From Hymenolepis diminuta (taxonomy: Eukaryota > Platyhelminthes > Cestoda > Cyclophyllidea > Hymenolepididae), in NCBI GenBank assembly GCA_900708905.1, contig CAADRB010000039.1:1007599-1071598 (forward strand): DNA of 64,000 nt. The letters are read 5' to 3'. Positions 12,955 through 24,000 of this stretch are shown piece after piece. Under the pieces are notes generated by a model that saw nothing but the letters and a program-made list of their open reading frames with translations, had not been told where the DNA came from and made no database searches. The position numbers and the translations under genes were made by a program. Within the stretch, counting starts at the first letter, position 1. Every line of letters begins with the position of its first letter.

Positions 12955-15334
12955 ATGCTAGTCCTTGCCAGCCTTCTCCTTTTTATTACCTCATCAGTAT
13001 TTTGCAATGTAATTGACAAGACAAGTCTGACACCTCGGGAGCGTCAGTGGTTGATCAATTTCCATCACTGCCAAAGAGCACAAGTTAAACCTCCTGCAGC
13101 TAACATGATGTATATGGTAACTGACCTCTCTTTATTAAGAAATGTTCACTCTTTTTTCAGAATTACTCTATGGAGCTTGAGGAACTGGCTGCTTCAAAGT
13201 TATCTTCCTGCAAAATGGCGGAGATAAATAAGATGGATATAGGGAATTACAGCTGGAATTTGGTCTTCACTGTAAACGAGATACCAAATATTGAGGAGTT
13301 TGTTTCCGCCTGGGCACACCAAAGACGACATTTTGAGAATAGTCCTAATGGAACTTGTTCTTACTGTGGAGAATACAAAAAGGTGGGCCTGTAAATAATG
13401 ACCTATTATTCCGAGAATTCCATTTTTATGCGTGAATATTTGTCACTCCTCTATTTGTCTTGGAGTGATGAAGTTCAACAGTAATTCAACAGTAGTGGTG
13501 TTATTGCTCAGTCAGTTTTTCCCGCTGTAGTTGAGAGTTGAATGCATAACTAGATGAAGAACCTAAAAAGAACACGTGACAAACTGAAAGTTGCTTTTGA
13601 GCAGACCTCTGACCGCTAAATAGAGACCAGGTATGTCAACAGAGACATATGAGTGAGGTGTAGATAATTAAGCGTAAAAGTAAATGAAGGCCATTTTCTC
13701 ACTAGAATGAGAAGAGACTTGGGGTTAGAATTAATTGTACTCAAGTACTATTCATATTAGTAAGTTGAATTGTGAACATGGAAAGGTGGTAATTTGAACA
13801 GTTTCGGTCGTATTTTTTTATTTTAAAATTTTGATCTTTCGAAATATTGCATAAAAATAAAGCGTAACTCCGCATCCCAAGAGAGTTGGAGCAAAAACAG
13901 TGAAGCGCGTGGCTGCTATTTTCGGATGCAGTATTTTGTACCATCGAAGAGTTCAATGACTTCAAGTGCCTAATTTCCGTTGGCTTTAAGTAGGATAAAA
14001 GTTAAGGCTGGTTGAAATGCCACATATCAGAATGTTATCCTCAACGTTGGCATCACATTCATTACAAATCTCTTTAAAGGATCTTTTGAAAAAGCAGTAG
14101 CATATATTCTTCCGAGCTGGTTAGTGAGGTCCCGATTCTCCTGAACCATAGCTATAAGGATATTATATCCTTATAGCTATGAATATTATAATGTATACAA
14201 TCTTTATAAATAAATAGACATATTGTTTTTTTTTATAAAAACAGTGAAGAGATAAATGAGTGAGTTAGATTAATCTTAGGATTGAGAGTATAGTGGTTCC
14301 CTATTCCTGCCCTGGACTTGGAGAGTGCAATTACCACGTTTTTAAAGAGGGGATGTACGTAAGAGCTAGGCTAGTTATCTAGGAGATTACAGGATCTAGC
14401 TAAGCTATCACCCTTCCAACTTCTTTCCATCCTCATCACACAACAAGATGGGGAAGAGAGAGAGAGTTGGTTGGAGAGCTCAAGAGATGCGTGCGGATTG
14501 ATAGAATAGATGAATTGCGGTTGTACTCGTGTACCTCTCTATTTATATAGGTAGAACAAATCGAGGAGAATGTACTTTAAGGGGAAAATTAGACACCGTA
14601 GGAATACAAAGAAGGACTCAAAACGTTAGCGTGGATAACAGTTTGTTGGCTAACGTGTCATTGCACCAAAATGAGAAAAGTTGATACAGAGGATACAGAA
14701 CAACACATTTTCTTCAAAAATTCTTTGGGACTAAAGGACTCAACGGCTGCGTTAGCTGTCCTCCTCTTCCAAATTGGTGACCTGAATTGATCACTGGGTC
14801 ACCGACCCTCTTCTTTGAAGGCGGAAGTCCTAAATATTTATTAATCATTTTCTTTAATGAAATTCTGTTCGTTGAGTTTCCTTTTCTATGGTAAAATCGT
14901 CCAAACTCTTTCTTTTCTCATGTTTAAATCCCATTTTAGATTATCTGGGCCACCAGTAGGGAGATGGGCTGTGCACGGAAACAGTGCGAAAATCAAACCA
15001 TTCTGCTCTGCATTTATTTTCCGGGGTAAGTTGCTTTCTCTCCTTCGATTATACTTTCCTATCTACTGGATTACAATTTTGACACATCTTCAAATCCTAG
15101 CCAAACTGTGTTCTGTTGTGAATTATTAATTTTTTCTAACCAATCATCTGTTGAATTTTCAGTGGAAATTGGCGAACCGATTCGCCCTATATCCAAGGGT
15201 CGAGTTGTTCCGGCTGTGGAGTCAATGTGACATGCACTCAAAATCAATGCGACCTCAATCCACCCTCTGGAAATCGTCTTGGAGTCATGTTCTGGGGTTT
15301 CATGGCTGCCATCTTTTTTACGTTCTTTGACTGA
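12955..15334 (+). CDS. VAL: Venom-allergen-like (VAL) CAP-domain secreted protein, 4 exons, 213 aa
   Basis: Exons 12955-13116, 13161-13382, 14940-15025 and 15163-15334 join in phase (introns 44, 1557 and 137 nt, all GT-AG; the second donor, gtgggc, is weak). Residues 1-17 form a signal peptide (MLVLASLLLFITSSVFC). A CAP/SCP domain follows: the HxxxR...QVKPPAANM segment (about 37-51), WAHQRRHFE, CGEYKK|IIWATSREMGCA across the exon 2/3 junction, and the CAP2-like CIYFPGGNW. Several cysteines could pair in the C-terminal part. The last 20 or so residues are hydrophobic after a small-residue stretch (PPSGN), which suggests a GPI signal or C-terminal anchor. Family members in helminths are secreted or surface proteins, often stage-specific. 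Odd point: the CAP1 histidine (normally G-H-Y) is Glu125. The acceptor ttattttcag ends 11 bases before the ATG, suggesting a 5'UTR intron or trans-splicing. No paralogue is seen in the window. Confidence 0.93.
13755..14150 (+). repeat. Dispersed repeat, copy B, inside VAL intron 2
   Basis: Diverged partner of 9225-9665, lying within the 1557-nt intron of the VAL gene. It ends directly at the perfect palindrome at 14147-14181. Confidence 0.4.
14147..14181. repeat. Perfect 17-bp palindrome with one central base
   Basis: The arm CATAGCTATAAGGATAT is followed by T and then its exact reverse complement ATATCCTTATAGCTATG. It lies in VAL intron 2 at the edge of a dispersed repeat. It could be a fold-back transposon end or a hairpin in the nascent transcript. 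Confidence 0.8.
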
Positions 15335-15383
15335 GAAAGAGTTTCTCATGTTCTAACCATTTTAAAGAAGAATGTAATCCATT

Positions 15384-15389
15384 ATTAAA
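15384..15389 (+). promoter_or_regulatory. Poly(A) signal ATTAAA for the VAL gene
   Basis: ATTAAA lies 50 nt past the VAL stop codon, in an A-rich run. It is the nearest plausible polyadenylation hexamer; transcript ends were not available. Confidence 0.4.
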
Positions 15390-16446
15390 AAAAAATTTTG
15401 ATATTTTCGATAACGTACATTTGCAACTTTAAGACGCCGCAAACTCCCCTTATCTCGGAATGAACGATACACATTCCACAGGTGGTGTCTAGGTCACCCA
15501 TCATTATTATCAGTTCTCGGGCATACTATACCAATATTTTGACAGTCAGCCCGAACAAAACTGCCATCGATCGGTGGTGGTTTAGCTTTCAACCATCAAT
15601 CATAAGGAGAAAGTCGTTTATTCCTTTAGACAGTCTTCGTTAAATTACTAATTGCCAGGTATAAAGCAATTCAGTAGTAACTTTACCTGGATTGTAATAA
15701 CGGTCAAAACTTATATAAGGAGCAACTGAACTTTGCAAAATATCTTAATATATATTAATAACTGACTGGTGCCAGTTTGGTTTGATATGAATAATGACAT
15801 TTAATTCATCACTGAACCAATAAATGAAAAGGTCAATTGGCTTGGGGGGACATATGACGTAAGTAAACGTAGGAGAAGCATGATAGGGCATTCGGAATGA
15901 GAATGAGGTCAAACTAAATACATATTAATCAGTCATCGTGTTCGGATAATTCGGGATATCACAACCAATAGCCTAAATTTAGCGCCCAGATGTATGCTTT
16001 CTTGCGATCCACCCGAATTTAAGGCTGCTCTACGGAATACAAGAAGATAAAATGGATGCCCCTAAAAACGCTTATAAAAATAGGGCCTTCAGAGGGAAAC
16101 TCTACAGTCAAAATCTGGAAAAGAAATCAGATCGAAGGCTCGATGGCTATTCCAGTTACTGTGCTAAACTTTACAGCAATACGTCCTTTTGTCAGATAAA
16201 AAAATACTTGATACGATCTGTTAACAACTGTACTAAATTAATTATCATAACCATCTCAACAGGAGAACTTGAATATTTCTATTAAATGACAAAAGAGGAC
16301 AAGACAATACAGGAAAAAAGACATGCAACAAAACTAATCTTACCTCCTTTGGGTTTTGAACTCATCAATTTGTTCATATTTTGCTAATATATTGAGACAT
16401 ATCTTAATTTTTACGAGCGTTATTGGAACTCATTGCATAACAAGCT

Positions 16447-16470
16447 TTAATAATAATAATAATTATTATT
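16447..16470. repeat. (TAA)n microsatellite with inverted end
   Basis: TAATAATAATAATAAT followed by TATTATT, so the tract is self-complementary. Confidence 0.8.
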
Positions 16471-16524
16471 GATCTATTTTCATTCATCTCCCATGGCGGG
16501 GCTAAAAGCTTTACAAATTTTAAT

Positions 16525-17030
16525 CATGTTGAAACATCCAAACACATAGGAAGTGTAAGTCATAGAGAGGGAGCATGTTCAATTTATTAGGGAGTATATA
16601 GATCATAAAGAGCAGTAGAAGTGAAAGTCAGGGAATCAGAAGAACCCTACTTCATCTGAACTCCAAAATTACCAGGCCAACTGGTGTTTTCATCATTTTC
16701 ATGAGAAAAATCTGTGTGACAAGTTTTCATATGCTTTCAGAGCCTTCATTTTTCGCATACTTCCTCTAGCACCCACCTACTGGATAAAGAAGTCCATTAA
16801 TCGGCAGATCATCTTTGGATCTTTGATGATCGATCCGTCAGGGCCATCTCATCTTACCTACATTTCCGAAGAGTCGATGACACCGATAATCTACATGCAA
16901 CTTTCAGTTGTGGTTGATGTTCACTAATATGAAGAATAGAATTCTCCGTAGAAATCATCATCCACCTGTCGACCTAATTCTCCGAATACCTGCTACCAGT
17001 CGCTTGAAGTCGTCTTCAATTTATATATAT
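16525..17030 (+). repeat. Dispersed repeat, copy B (pairs with 2765-3560)
   Basis: Aligns in the same orientation with copy A but is shorter, lacking about 150 bases near its start. Stop codons in all frames. Confidence 0.4.
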
Positions 17031-17435
17031 GCAGATTTTTAGACGCTTATTTTTGGTAAGTGAGATTGAAGTAGTTCCTTTGCTTAATACGTCATCTCCT
17101 CTGTGATGACCTACCCATAGACTTAACCTTTCGCCCTATAATTGTGCCTTGCCAACAACCGTAAAAGTATCGTAGTAAGAGTTTATCAAGCGAGAATCCA
17201 ATCCACTTGAGTAGTTCAGGTTGTAGCACATTCAGTCATGGACTTTATGACTATTTCATTCCATATTTAGCTATATGAAATTTTTCAGTAATCAAGTATG
17301 TATCTCGAGTATATTTCGAGATATTTATATTCATCTCGGAAGACACTTTCTGAAATTTAAATAAATCGGCGTTGTGTCCAGCAAGATAACTCGAATCAAC
17401 AACAAAATTTTTGCGTTTAGTAGATATCCAAATTT

Positions 17436-18800
17436 GACTATTAGCTTGTAATTTCCGTCTCAGTAATTCGAAGGCTTTCATGAGTTCGTTTGTAACCATC
17501 AGTTTCGACACTTTTCCTTTTCAGCCTCCAAGTAATACCCTTCTTGTCTTTGCTCTAAATGAGTTGACTTTACTCCTGCACACATTATAGGCAGCATAGG
17601 ATTCAGGAGATTGACCACATGGCCATCATTTGCGTAATTATCTTCGTTCCTGTAGTTCAGGGCTCAAAAGATCTTTAGCCTTTTCAAACCACAGCCTAGA
17701 TTTCCAATCCTTGTACTTTGCTTCTGACAATTTGGAGTAGCTGCTTTCGCAGTGACATTCACAATATTATCGTAACTCCGTATTATGAGCTCTGACATCT
17801 CCTTATCAAGAAGCATTCGATATTCGCCACTATGCTTTGGGAAGAGATCAATTGCCTTCTGATTCTGTCAGCAGACTTTCAACAGTTCTTGTATTAATGT
17901 CTTTGTTGCAACATCATTCTCAAGTCTTAGAATGGCTGTCGCGAGGTTTTGCATCAGCTTCTCTGGACGCCCTTAAGTCAAGATTTGTGTCGTTGGTTTT
18001 TTTATTGTGACAACATAGAAGTCTAGGACGGTACCACAACCAGTTCGTGGTTGGTAAAGGGTATGTCGTCTTTTAATCGAATTTAGAAAGAAGATGTTAG
18101 TAATATTTAACCACTTTTTCTACAGAAGTTTAGTAGGCGTAGCCTATTTTCTGTAGGCTTCATGGAGTGAGTTTGTGAGGCGTCCAACTAATTTGCATAA
18201 TTATTGTGAAAATCTGGTGGGAGGCAACAGTTAAACTCATCCAAGATGACGACACTCACACTTAAGCTTTATGTCTCTCATCAGCATATTGAATTGTCCA
18301 TGGAAAGTTTCTTTCTGGAAGAATTGGAGTGGGCAGTTGGCTGGTGTATAACAATCGATCATATCGAGGAAATTAATTTCAGCTTTAATTGCGATTGTAC
18401 CCAACCTGCTCAAGAAGGGTTCAAATTCTTGAACTTGGAGTTGTGAGTCATTAATGACAAATGCAGCACCACCAATCGGGATTGGGTTGATCATTTATTC
18501 AGATTTGAACAGAGTAACACCAGGAATAATTTTAGTCTTTGATATTTCAGTTATTTTTGTTTCAGTCAGAACTGCCTGATGAAATTTTCGGTGAATGAGT
18601 TGATGCATAATATTCAGGAGCTTAAGTTCATTGCAGGAGGACCTGACATTCCAGAGTCTCATCTTCAAAACCTGGTCCCCTAGATTCCTGATCCGAAGAG
18701 CGTTTGATTGTAGTACTTGCAAATTCGCAGTTCATCTCGTTATTCAAAGCCATATTCATGTGTTAAGTGTTGATTGAAGAGTAGGTTAGGTTGAGCGGTT
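17436..18800 (-). mobile_element. Degenerate LINE (non-LTR) endonuclease fragment, copy 1
   Basis: On the minus strand, frames at 18722-18495 and 18494-18237 contain an endonuclease-like series: RLWNVRS...ELKLLNIMHQLIH, ITEISKTK, GGAAFVIND...FEPFLSRLGTIAIKA, NFLDMIDCYTP. Further down come ENRLRLLNFCRKSG and AKYKDWKSRLWFEKAKDLLS. This is the usual order of an APE-type endonuclease of a non-LTR retrotransposon (TWNVR, TET, GVGFLV, RIA, YAPT, GLRLLxFC), but broken by many stops. No RT motif was found downstream. It is matched base for base by 43815-45179, including the same stops. Confidence 0.6.
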
Positions 18801-20439
18801 GGTCATGCTGTTCTCAAAATGGGTGAATTTTATCATGCGTCTCTTGTTATATCCCATCGATGACAATTTCCAGCACTCGCCTTCAAGTAGCTGAATTTCA
18901 GGTGCGCGCCAGTACTATGCAAACACTACCCGGGTAGCCTGACTCGATCCTAATATGATGTCAGTGTAATTATCACCATATCTGTCTAAATGTTAACGGT
19001 AAATATGAATTAAATTATTCCTCAGTTCAGACATACTGCTTCCATTCTTCTTAACGTAGATTCCGCATCCCAATCTTGCATTCTCCTGGCTTTTTGTGGT
19101 GAAAATTGTTTGAATTCACCTACGCAGCTTATGTACCCTAACCTCCATTAAACGTAAGTTCCCGCCAATACATTCTTGATCTTGCAATTTTAGACTTAAG
19201 GATTCTGAAGTATGAACTTAAACCGGGCGTTGTTTTCACCAGCAAATGTTTCTATTGTGTAATCACAACTTTACCAACTCGTTTAATCGCAAAAATCGAA
19301 TATGTGAAACCGTTTTTTCAATCTCTCTGAGAAAGAAACCGCTCTGTAAATGAATTTTCGACGTTTACAAGTTATTTTGTGTTTAAGGCCTACACTTGCC
19401 TAGACCTTTAATAGGTCGTGCCTTTAATACCATGTTAAGGGTATATATGATGATTTCTCGTAAGGTAGCAGGTATCACTGTACCGTCCTTCAAGTTTGAT
19501 TGAATAACGACTAATTTATCTATCTAAACGAACCTTTAAAATCACCAGCACCAATCGTCTTGAGCCATCAGATGAGATAGTGTTTTTTATTGGAGGGTAT
19601 GGCCAAGCCTTCAATTTAATTCGTTAATTTTGAACATCACTGAAATAGACTAACACTCTCTTGCAATTTAAGAATCCAGATGAAGTAAGGCTTATATCTT
19701 GATATATCAGTCAATATTTTGGCCTTCAACCGATTTGATAAGAATTTCATGTACCGTCTTAAATCTAGGGCAGAACATGTCTCAGAAACTTTGCCTATGA
19801 GTTACAACTATTGAAAACAGACTACCAAAACAACCTTTTTTATATCTTACTTGAATCAAAAGAAGGCACTTCCCAGTGTTTTATTTGGAGGTACCATAGA
19901 GTGGTTGGATGTATAACTATCCTATTTTTACGGTTAGTAAGTTAACATTGATGTAATGCTAGAAGCAGTAAACACTTTAATCTTGCGCTGCGACAACCTC
20001 ATGAGTCTTCTCCTCCCTATATAGGCTCATATTTCCATTTCATCTGAACTGTCATGCTGTTCCTCGAATTTAGGTTTCTCCTGCTAATTAAAAATGCCGG
20101 ACTCATCTCCCACGCCGTGTAATAATAGTCTATTAAATTATGTCAAATCCACTAATACCAATAACTGGCTCTCAATATCCATTAAAGCTTCCTAAGACTA
20201 CTCAGCAAAAAATTGATAACACCTCCCGAGGGGCAGATACTCTGGAACCGCTCTTATAAGAAACCCGCTCTCCACGGTCCCTCCTCTCGGCCACTGCGGT
20301 TGGTTACCCACATCATATGATGTGCGTGAATTTCGTAATTTCTACCTTATGCACCAATTCAATCTATTTATGCTAGTGCTACTAACAAATAACGAGTAGA
20401 AAACAATGTAGAAAAGAAAAAAACGTAATGCACAAATAT

Positions 20440-20930
20440 AATCATCTTTCAGCGAGTTCGTGCTTTTTTACACAAAAGAGCAAACAGCAATTGCCGGAAG
20501 GAGGGAGAGGCGGAATACTGAAGAGTTGATGCTGGCGCAGTTTTTTTTGAAAGTGAAAAGAGAGCGAGGAACGGGGGAAAAGGATAGAGACCCTCTCTAG
20601 GTATAGTGATGCTTGTGTGAAAGGAGCGACGCGTTGTATTTTACAAAAAGGGAAAGAGGGAGAAGAGAACGCGCAACTTCAGGAAAGGAGGGAATTAGAA
20701 TGAGTGGGGGCGAGAGAAGGGAATGGTGGAACAAAATCACGACGCTCATTGGGCACGAGTGAGGCAGACAGTGAACACCGTGGGAAATGGGTGAGTGGGA
20801 GGGCAATGAGTCACTTCAAAGGTGGGCACGTGATTATAATTAATCACATTTGAGGAGGGCGGGTAGACGAGTGAAGAGGGAGGGGTTATACACTCACAAA
20901 TGAAGCGTCACTCACCCACTCATGTTAATG
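20440..20930. other. Purine-rich (plus strand) tract downstream of the PP2C gene
   Basis: Long runs of G and A on the plus strand (for example GGAAAGAGGGAGAAGAGAACG near 20650) make the PP2C-sense strand pyrimidine-rich. The tract begins about 110 bases beyond the last PP2C stop. No frame with protein-like composition was seen. It may be low-complexity 3' flanking DNA affecting termination; that is inference. Confidence 0.4.
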
Positions 20931-20984
20931 CTGTAAACAAAGAGACAGATCAGTCAATTGAGCTGTAAAATCCACCATTTTCTC

Positions 20985-20990
20985 TTTAAT
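20985..20990 (-). promoter_or_regulatory. Poly(A) signal ATTAAA for the conserved PP2C isoform
   Basis: Minus-strand ATTAAA lies about 52-57 nt past the TAA at 21044-21042 of the full-length isoform. This is a plausible distal cleavage signal. Confidence 0.35.
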
Positions 20991-21041
20991 AAAAATTACT
21001 GAACAAAACTATTGCATATTTAAAGGAAAATGAGGAATAAC

Positions 21042-24000
21042 TTACCAGTCAGAAACCTCGGGATAACTCGAACAGATGCTTTCAATGAGGGCTCGCCTAA
21101 AAAAATGGGGTCAAATATCGGTTTAGACAACGGAACAGTTAAACTTAAACAGTCTAGGTAGGAAGGAACTCACTTGGTGACGAGGCCGCCAGGGGGATAG
21201 TTGGGTAGAGATCGGGATTCTATCACGTTACTTATAGAAGAGGAGGTTAATCTGTCATTCTCCTTACACATTTCGATGATATCTTTTGGGGAGAAAGAGA
21301 AAATAGGTAGTAACAGAGAAGCGCTTCTTTTTACACATCTCGCTATCTCAACAACTCTCTTAGCACAAAGCCTAATAGCAGGGGTACTAATACGCACTTA
21401 AAACAGGGGAGACAGTTTTGTTTCCATTTGGCTATAGTTAAATAAAGGGCTTTTATTTATTTATTTAAAGGAAATTATACTTGATAATAGGGATCGGCAG
21501 GGGATTACGGGATAATCTTTAGTCGGAAATCAACAGACAAATGACAGCCAACACAACAAAGCAAACAGACGAGATAATCAAAAAGAGCAGCATTGAGTGA
21601 TGGCGGGAAGAGGAAGAAGGCTCACTTTCAATCATATCGCGGATGGCTGCATTGAGCTCTTTGTCCAACTTTGTCATCTCGGCGTCCGGACTTGGCACGT
21701 TGTCCAGGCCAACTATTAGCATTGTCATATTGTCTCTGCTACCCTGTAAACAGAAAGAGGCAAATTAAACACTCAACATCAAGCAATTGTTACGATACGT
21801 ACAAGTCACTTATACCAAATTATACAATCAGATCAGGCTGCCGTTTAAATAAATCTAGGGTCAAACTACTACTATCGCATCTTTAAATTCGCATACAAAC
21901 TAAAATTTAAAATATGACCATTCACAGCAAAACTAAGTTGAACCCGTATTGCAAATAAGATCTATTAAGTCCGGATGTAAACGAAAAAGGGCTAGGAATC
22001 GGAATAGAAATTGAATTTGTTCTTCGGTTAGTCACATGTGCTATACTTAAAAGTTCTAACCAGAATGTTGGAAACGGTCAAAAAGTGGTCATTTAATGGA
22101 AGCATGTTAAGATATCCGTCAAAGCCTCCACGAATGTATCAACATTAACTTTGACCTTAAAGGACAATGTCACAAGGTGAATCGAAACGTAAATAAATGC
22201 AAAGTCAAACAGCTTGAGCATGAAACCATGGGAATTACTGATTATTATGGTTCAGGAATGAGGTCTCAATCAAAATTTCAAGAACGCTAGTCCTCCTCCC
22301 TAGCTATAAGGATATGGAAGAGATAACATGTAAAAGTACCTTGAAAAGAGCTGTGTCAATGGTCTCTTCGCAGGCTTCGGAGAGGGAGCAGGAGCATTTG
22401 AGTCGCTGGATAAGATATTCACAGAGGTCCTCATTGGAGAATACATCCCAGACGCCGTCACAGGCGAGCACCAGGATTTCGTCCTCATTGCGCACCCGAG
22501 CTATAGCAGTTACATCTGGCTCCGGAGAAACCAACTGCTCTGATGCTGACTGACCTTTCGTCTGTTTATAGTCAAAGTCTCCCAGTGCCCTGGAATAATA
22601 GAATATTTTTCAATAAACTGAAGATATAATGGTTAAAATCAGTGGTAGAAGTATCCTGTGCCCATCATATTGTGAAGGGAGACTAAGTAGCAGAAATTGT
22701 GACCATGGTGCTAATAAAGAACAGTCAACACTAACTCGAAAACGGATGCGTGCACTATTTTATAATCATTAACGGGTTAGCTTGATTTGACCTGTAAAGC
22801 TCTGAATGAATGCTTCATAATTTAAGTAGATGAATAACAAACTTAGGGATCACCGCAAATGGCAATTGAATCTAAATCGCACCAAATTTAATATCACGAG
22901 TCAGCGCTATTGACCTGATGCATAATTGAGATAATATTATTATTCTCAATTAAGGCAAACAAGTCATGGGAATGAATTTTGAGGTAAATTCACATCAGCT
23001 TCCCCCTGTTTTGCAATGTCGTGCAAAACAAATTTAGAAATTAAATTAACCCATTTATGTCTACCATATATATAACAGATTTAAAATTCACGAAGACAAG
23101 TTTAGGTCTTGGATCATGACGAAAAAAACGAATTTGAGCAAAGCTAGGAGACTAACTGTCTTATTTAAATACGGATGAGGTTTTTATGACGGCTTCGCAG
23201 TAATAAGGGCACTACGGAGATAAAATAAGGCGACTGAATGAATTACAACCAACTTGACACAAGGGATGTAAATAAACAGGCAGATAATCAGACAGTGTGG
23301 AGTTACAGCCTGTCTGAAGACAGAGAGATTAGATACCGATTACTAACCGCTTCTTTCAGCAAAAAGAAAACTTGGCCTTATTCAACCGGAATAGAAGATT
23401 AGGCAAAACGCGACAACCTCCGTACATGAGATCGAGCGCATAGTCATTATCTGGTGAACTAGGCTAGCTGGCAAATCATGTGACTCTAAATGGCGCACGA
23501 GAAAGCACTCGCACACAGACACTGCTTGACGCATAACACAACATTCCACCGTCTGATTAATAAGCCACCCAACCACCCACACCCGCGCGAAGAGAGCGCG
23601 TTTTAGCTTGAGCGACCTTGAGCTATGGTTAGCATCAAATATAAACTATCAAATCTCGCAGCGATGACGCGAACCACCAAGAAGCAAGTGGCGACCCTTC
23701 AAGCACTCACCTACACAAGCACAAGTCAATAAAGACAACATACCGAGAGACGGCAAGAGAGCCATTGACTCGAGAAAGAATAACGTGACCTCCAGCGTCT
23801 GTAATTCTTCTGTGTTCTTTCGGATTGAGAGGCTTATGATCCTCCGTGCTGAATGCAATTTTGCCACTCTTGATTAGAACACTCCTAGAGTCTCCACAGT
23901 TCGCAATGAGGTAGTGGGTAGGTGTGACAAAAGCAACAACTGCAGTTGAGCCAGATTTCTCTGTGGGGGAGTCGTTAAAGATGAATTCATCAAAATCCAT

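Larger units (their letters stand above)
15390..20439. other. Intergenic DNA between VAL and the PP2C gene
   Basis: Contains repeat copy B (16525-17030) and LINE-endonuclease copy 1 (17436-18800). The remainder (15.4-16.5 and 18.8-20.4 kb) shows nothing I can name. Confidence 0.55.

Noticed and set aside
13383..13395. Alternative donor gtaaat at 13391 for VAL exon 2
   Set aside because: Using it shifts the frame and destroys the IIWATSREMGC block encoded by exon 3, so the weak donor gtgggc at 13383 is preferred.
22314..22553. Plus-strand frame opposite PP2C exon 2
   Set aside because: Antisense shadow of a conserved catalytic exon.
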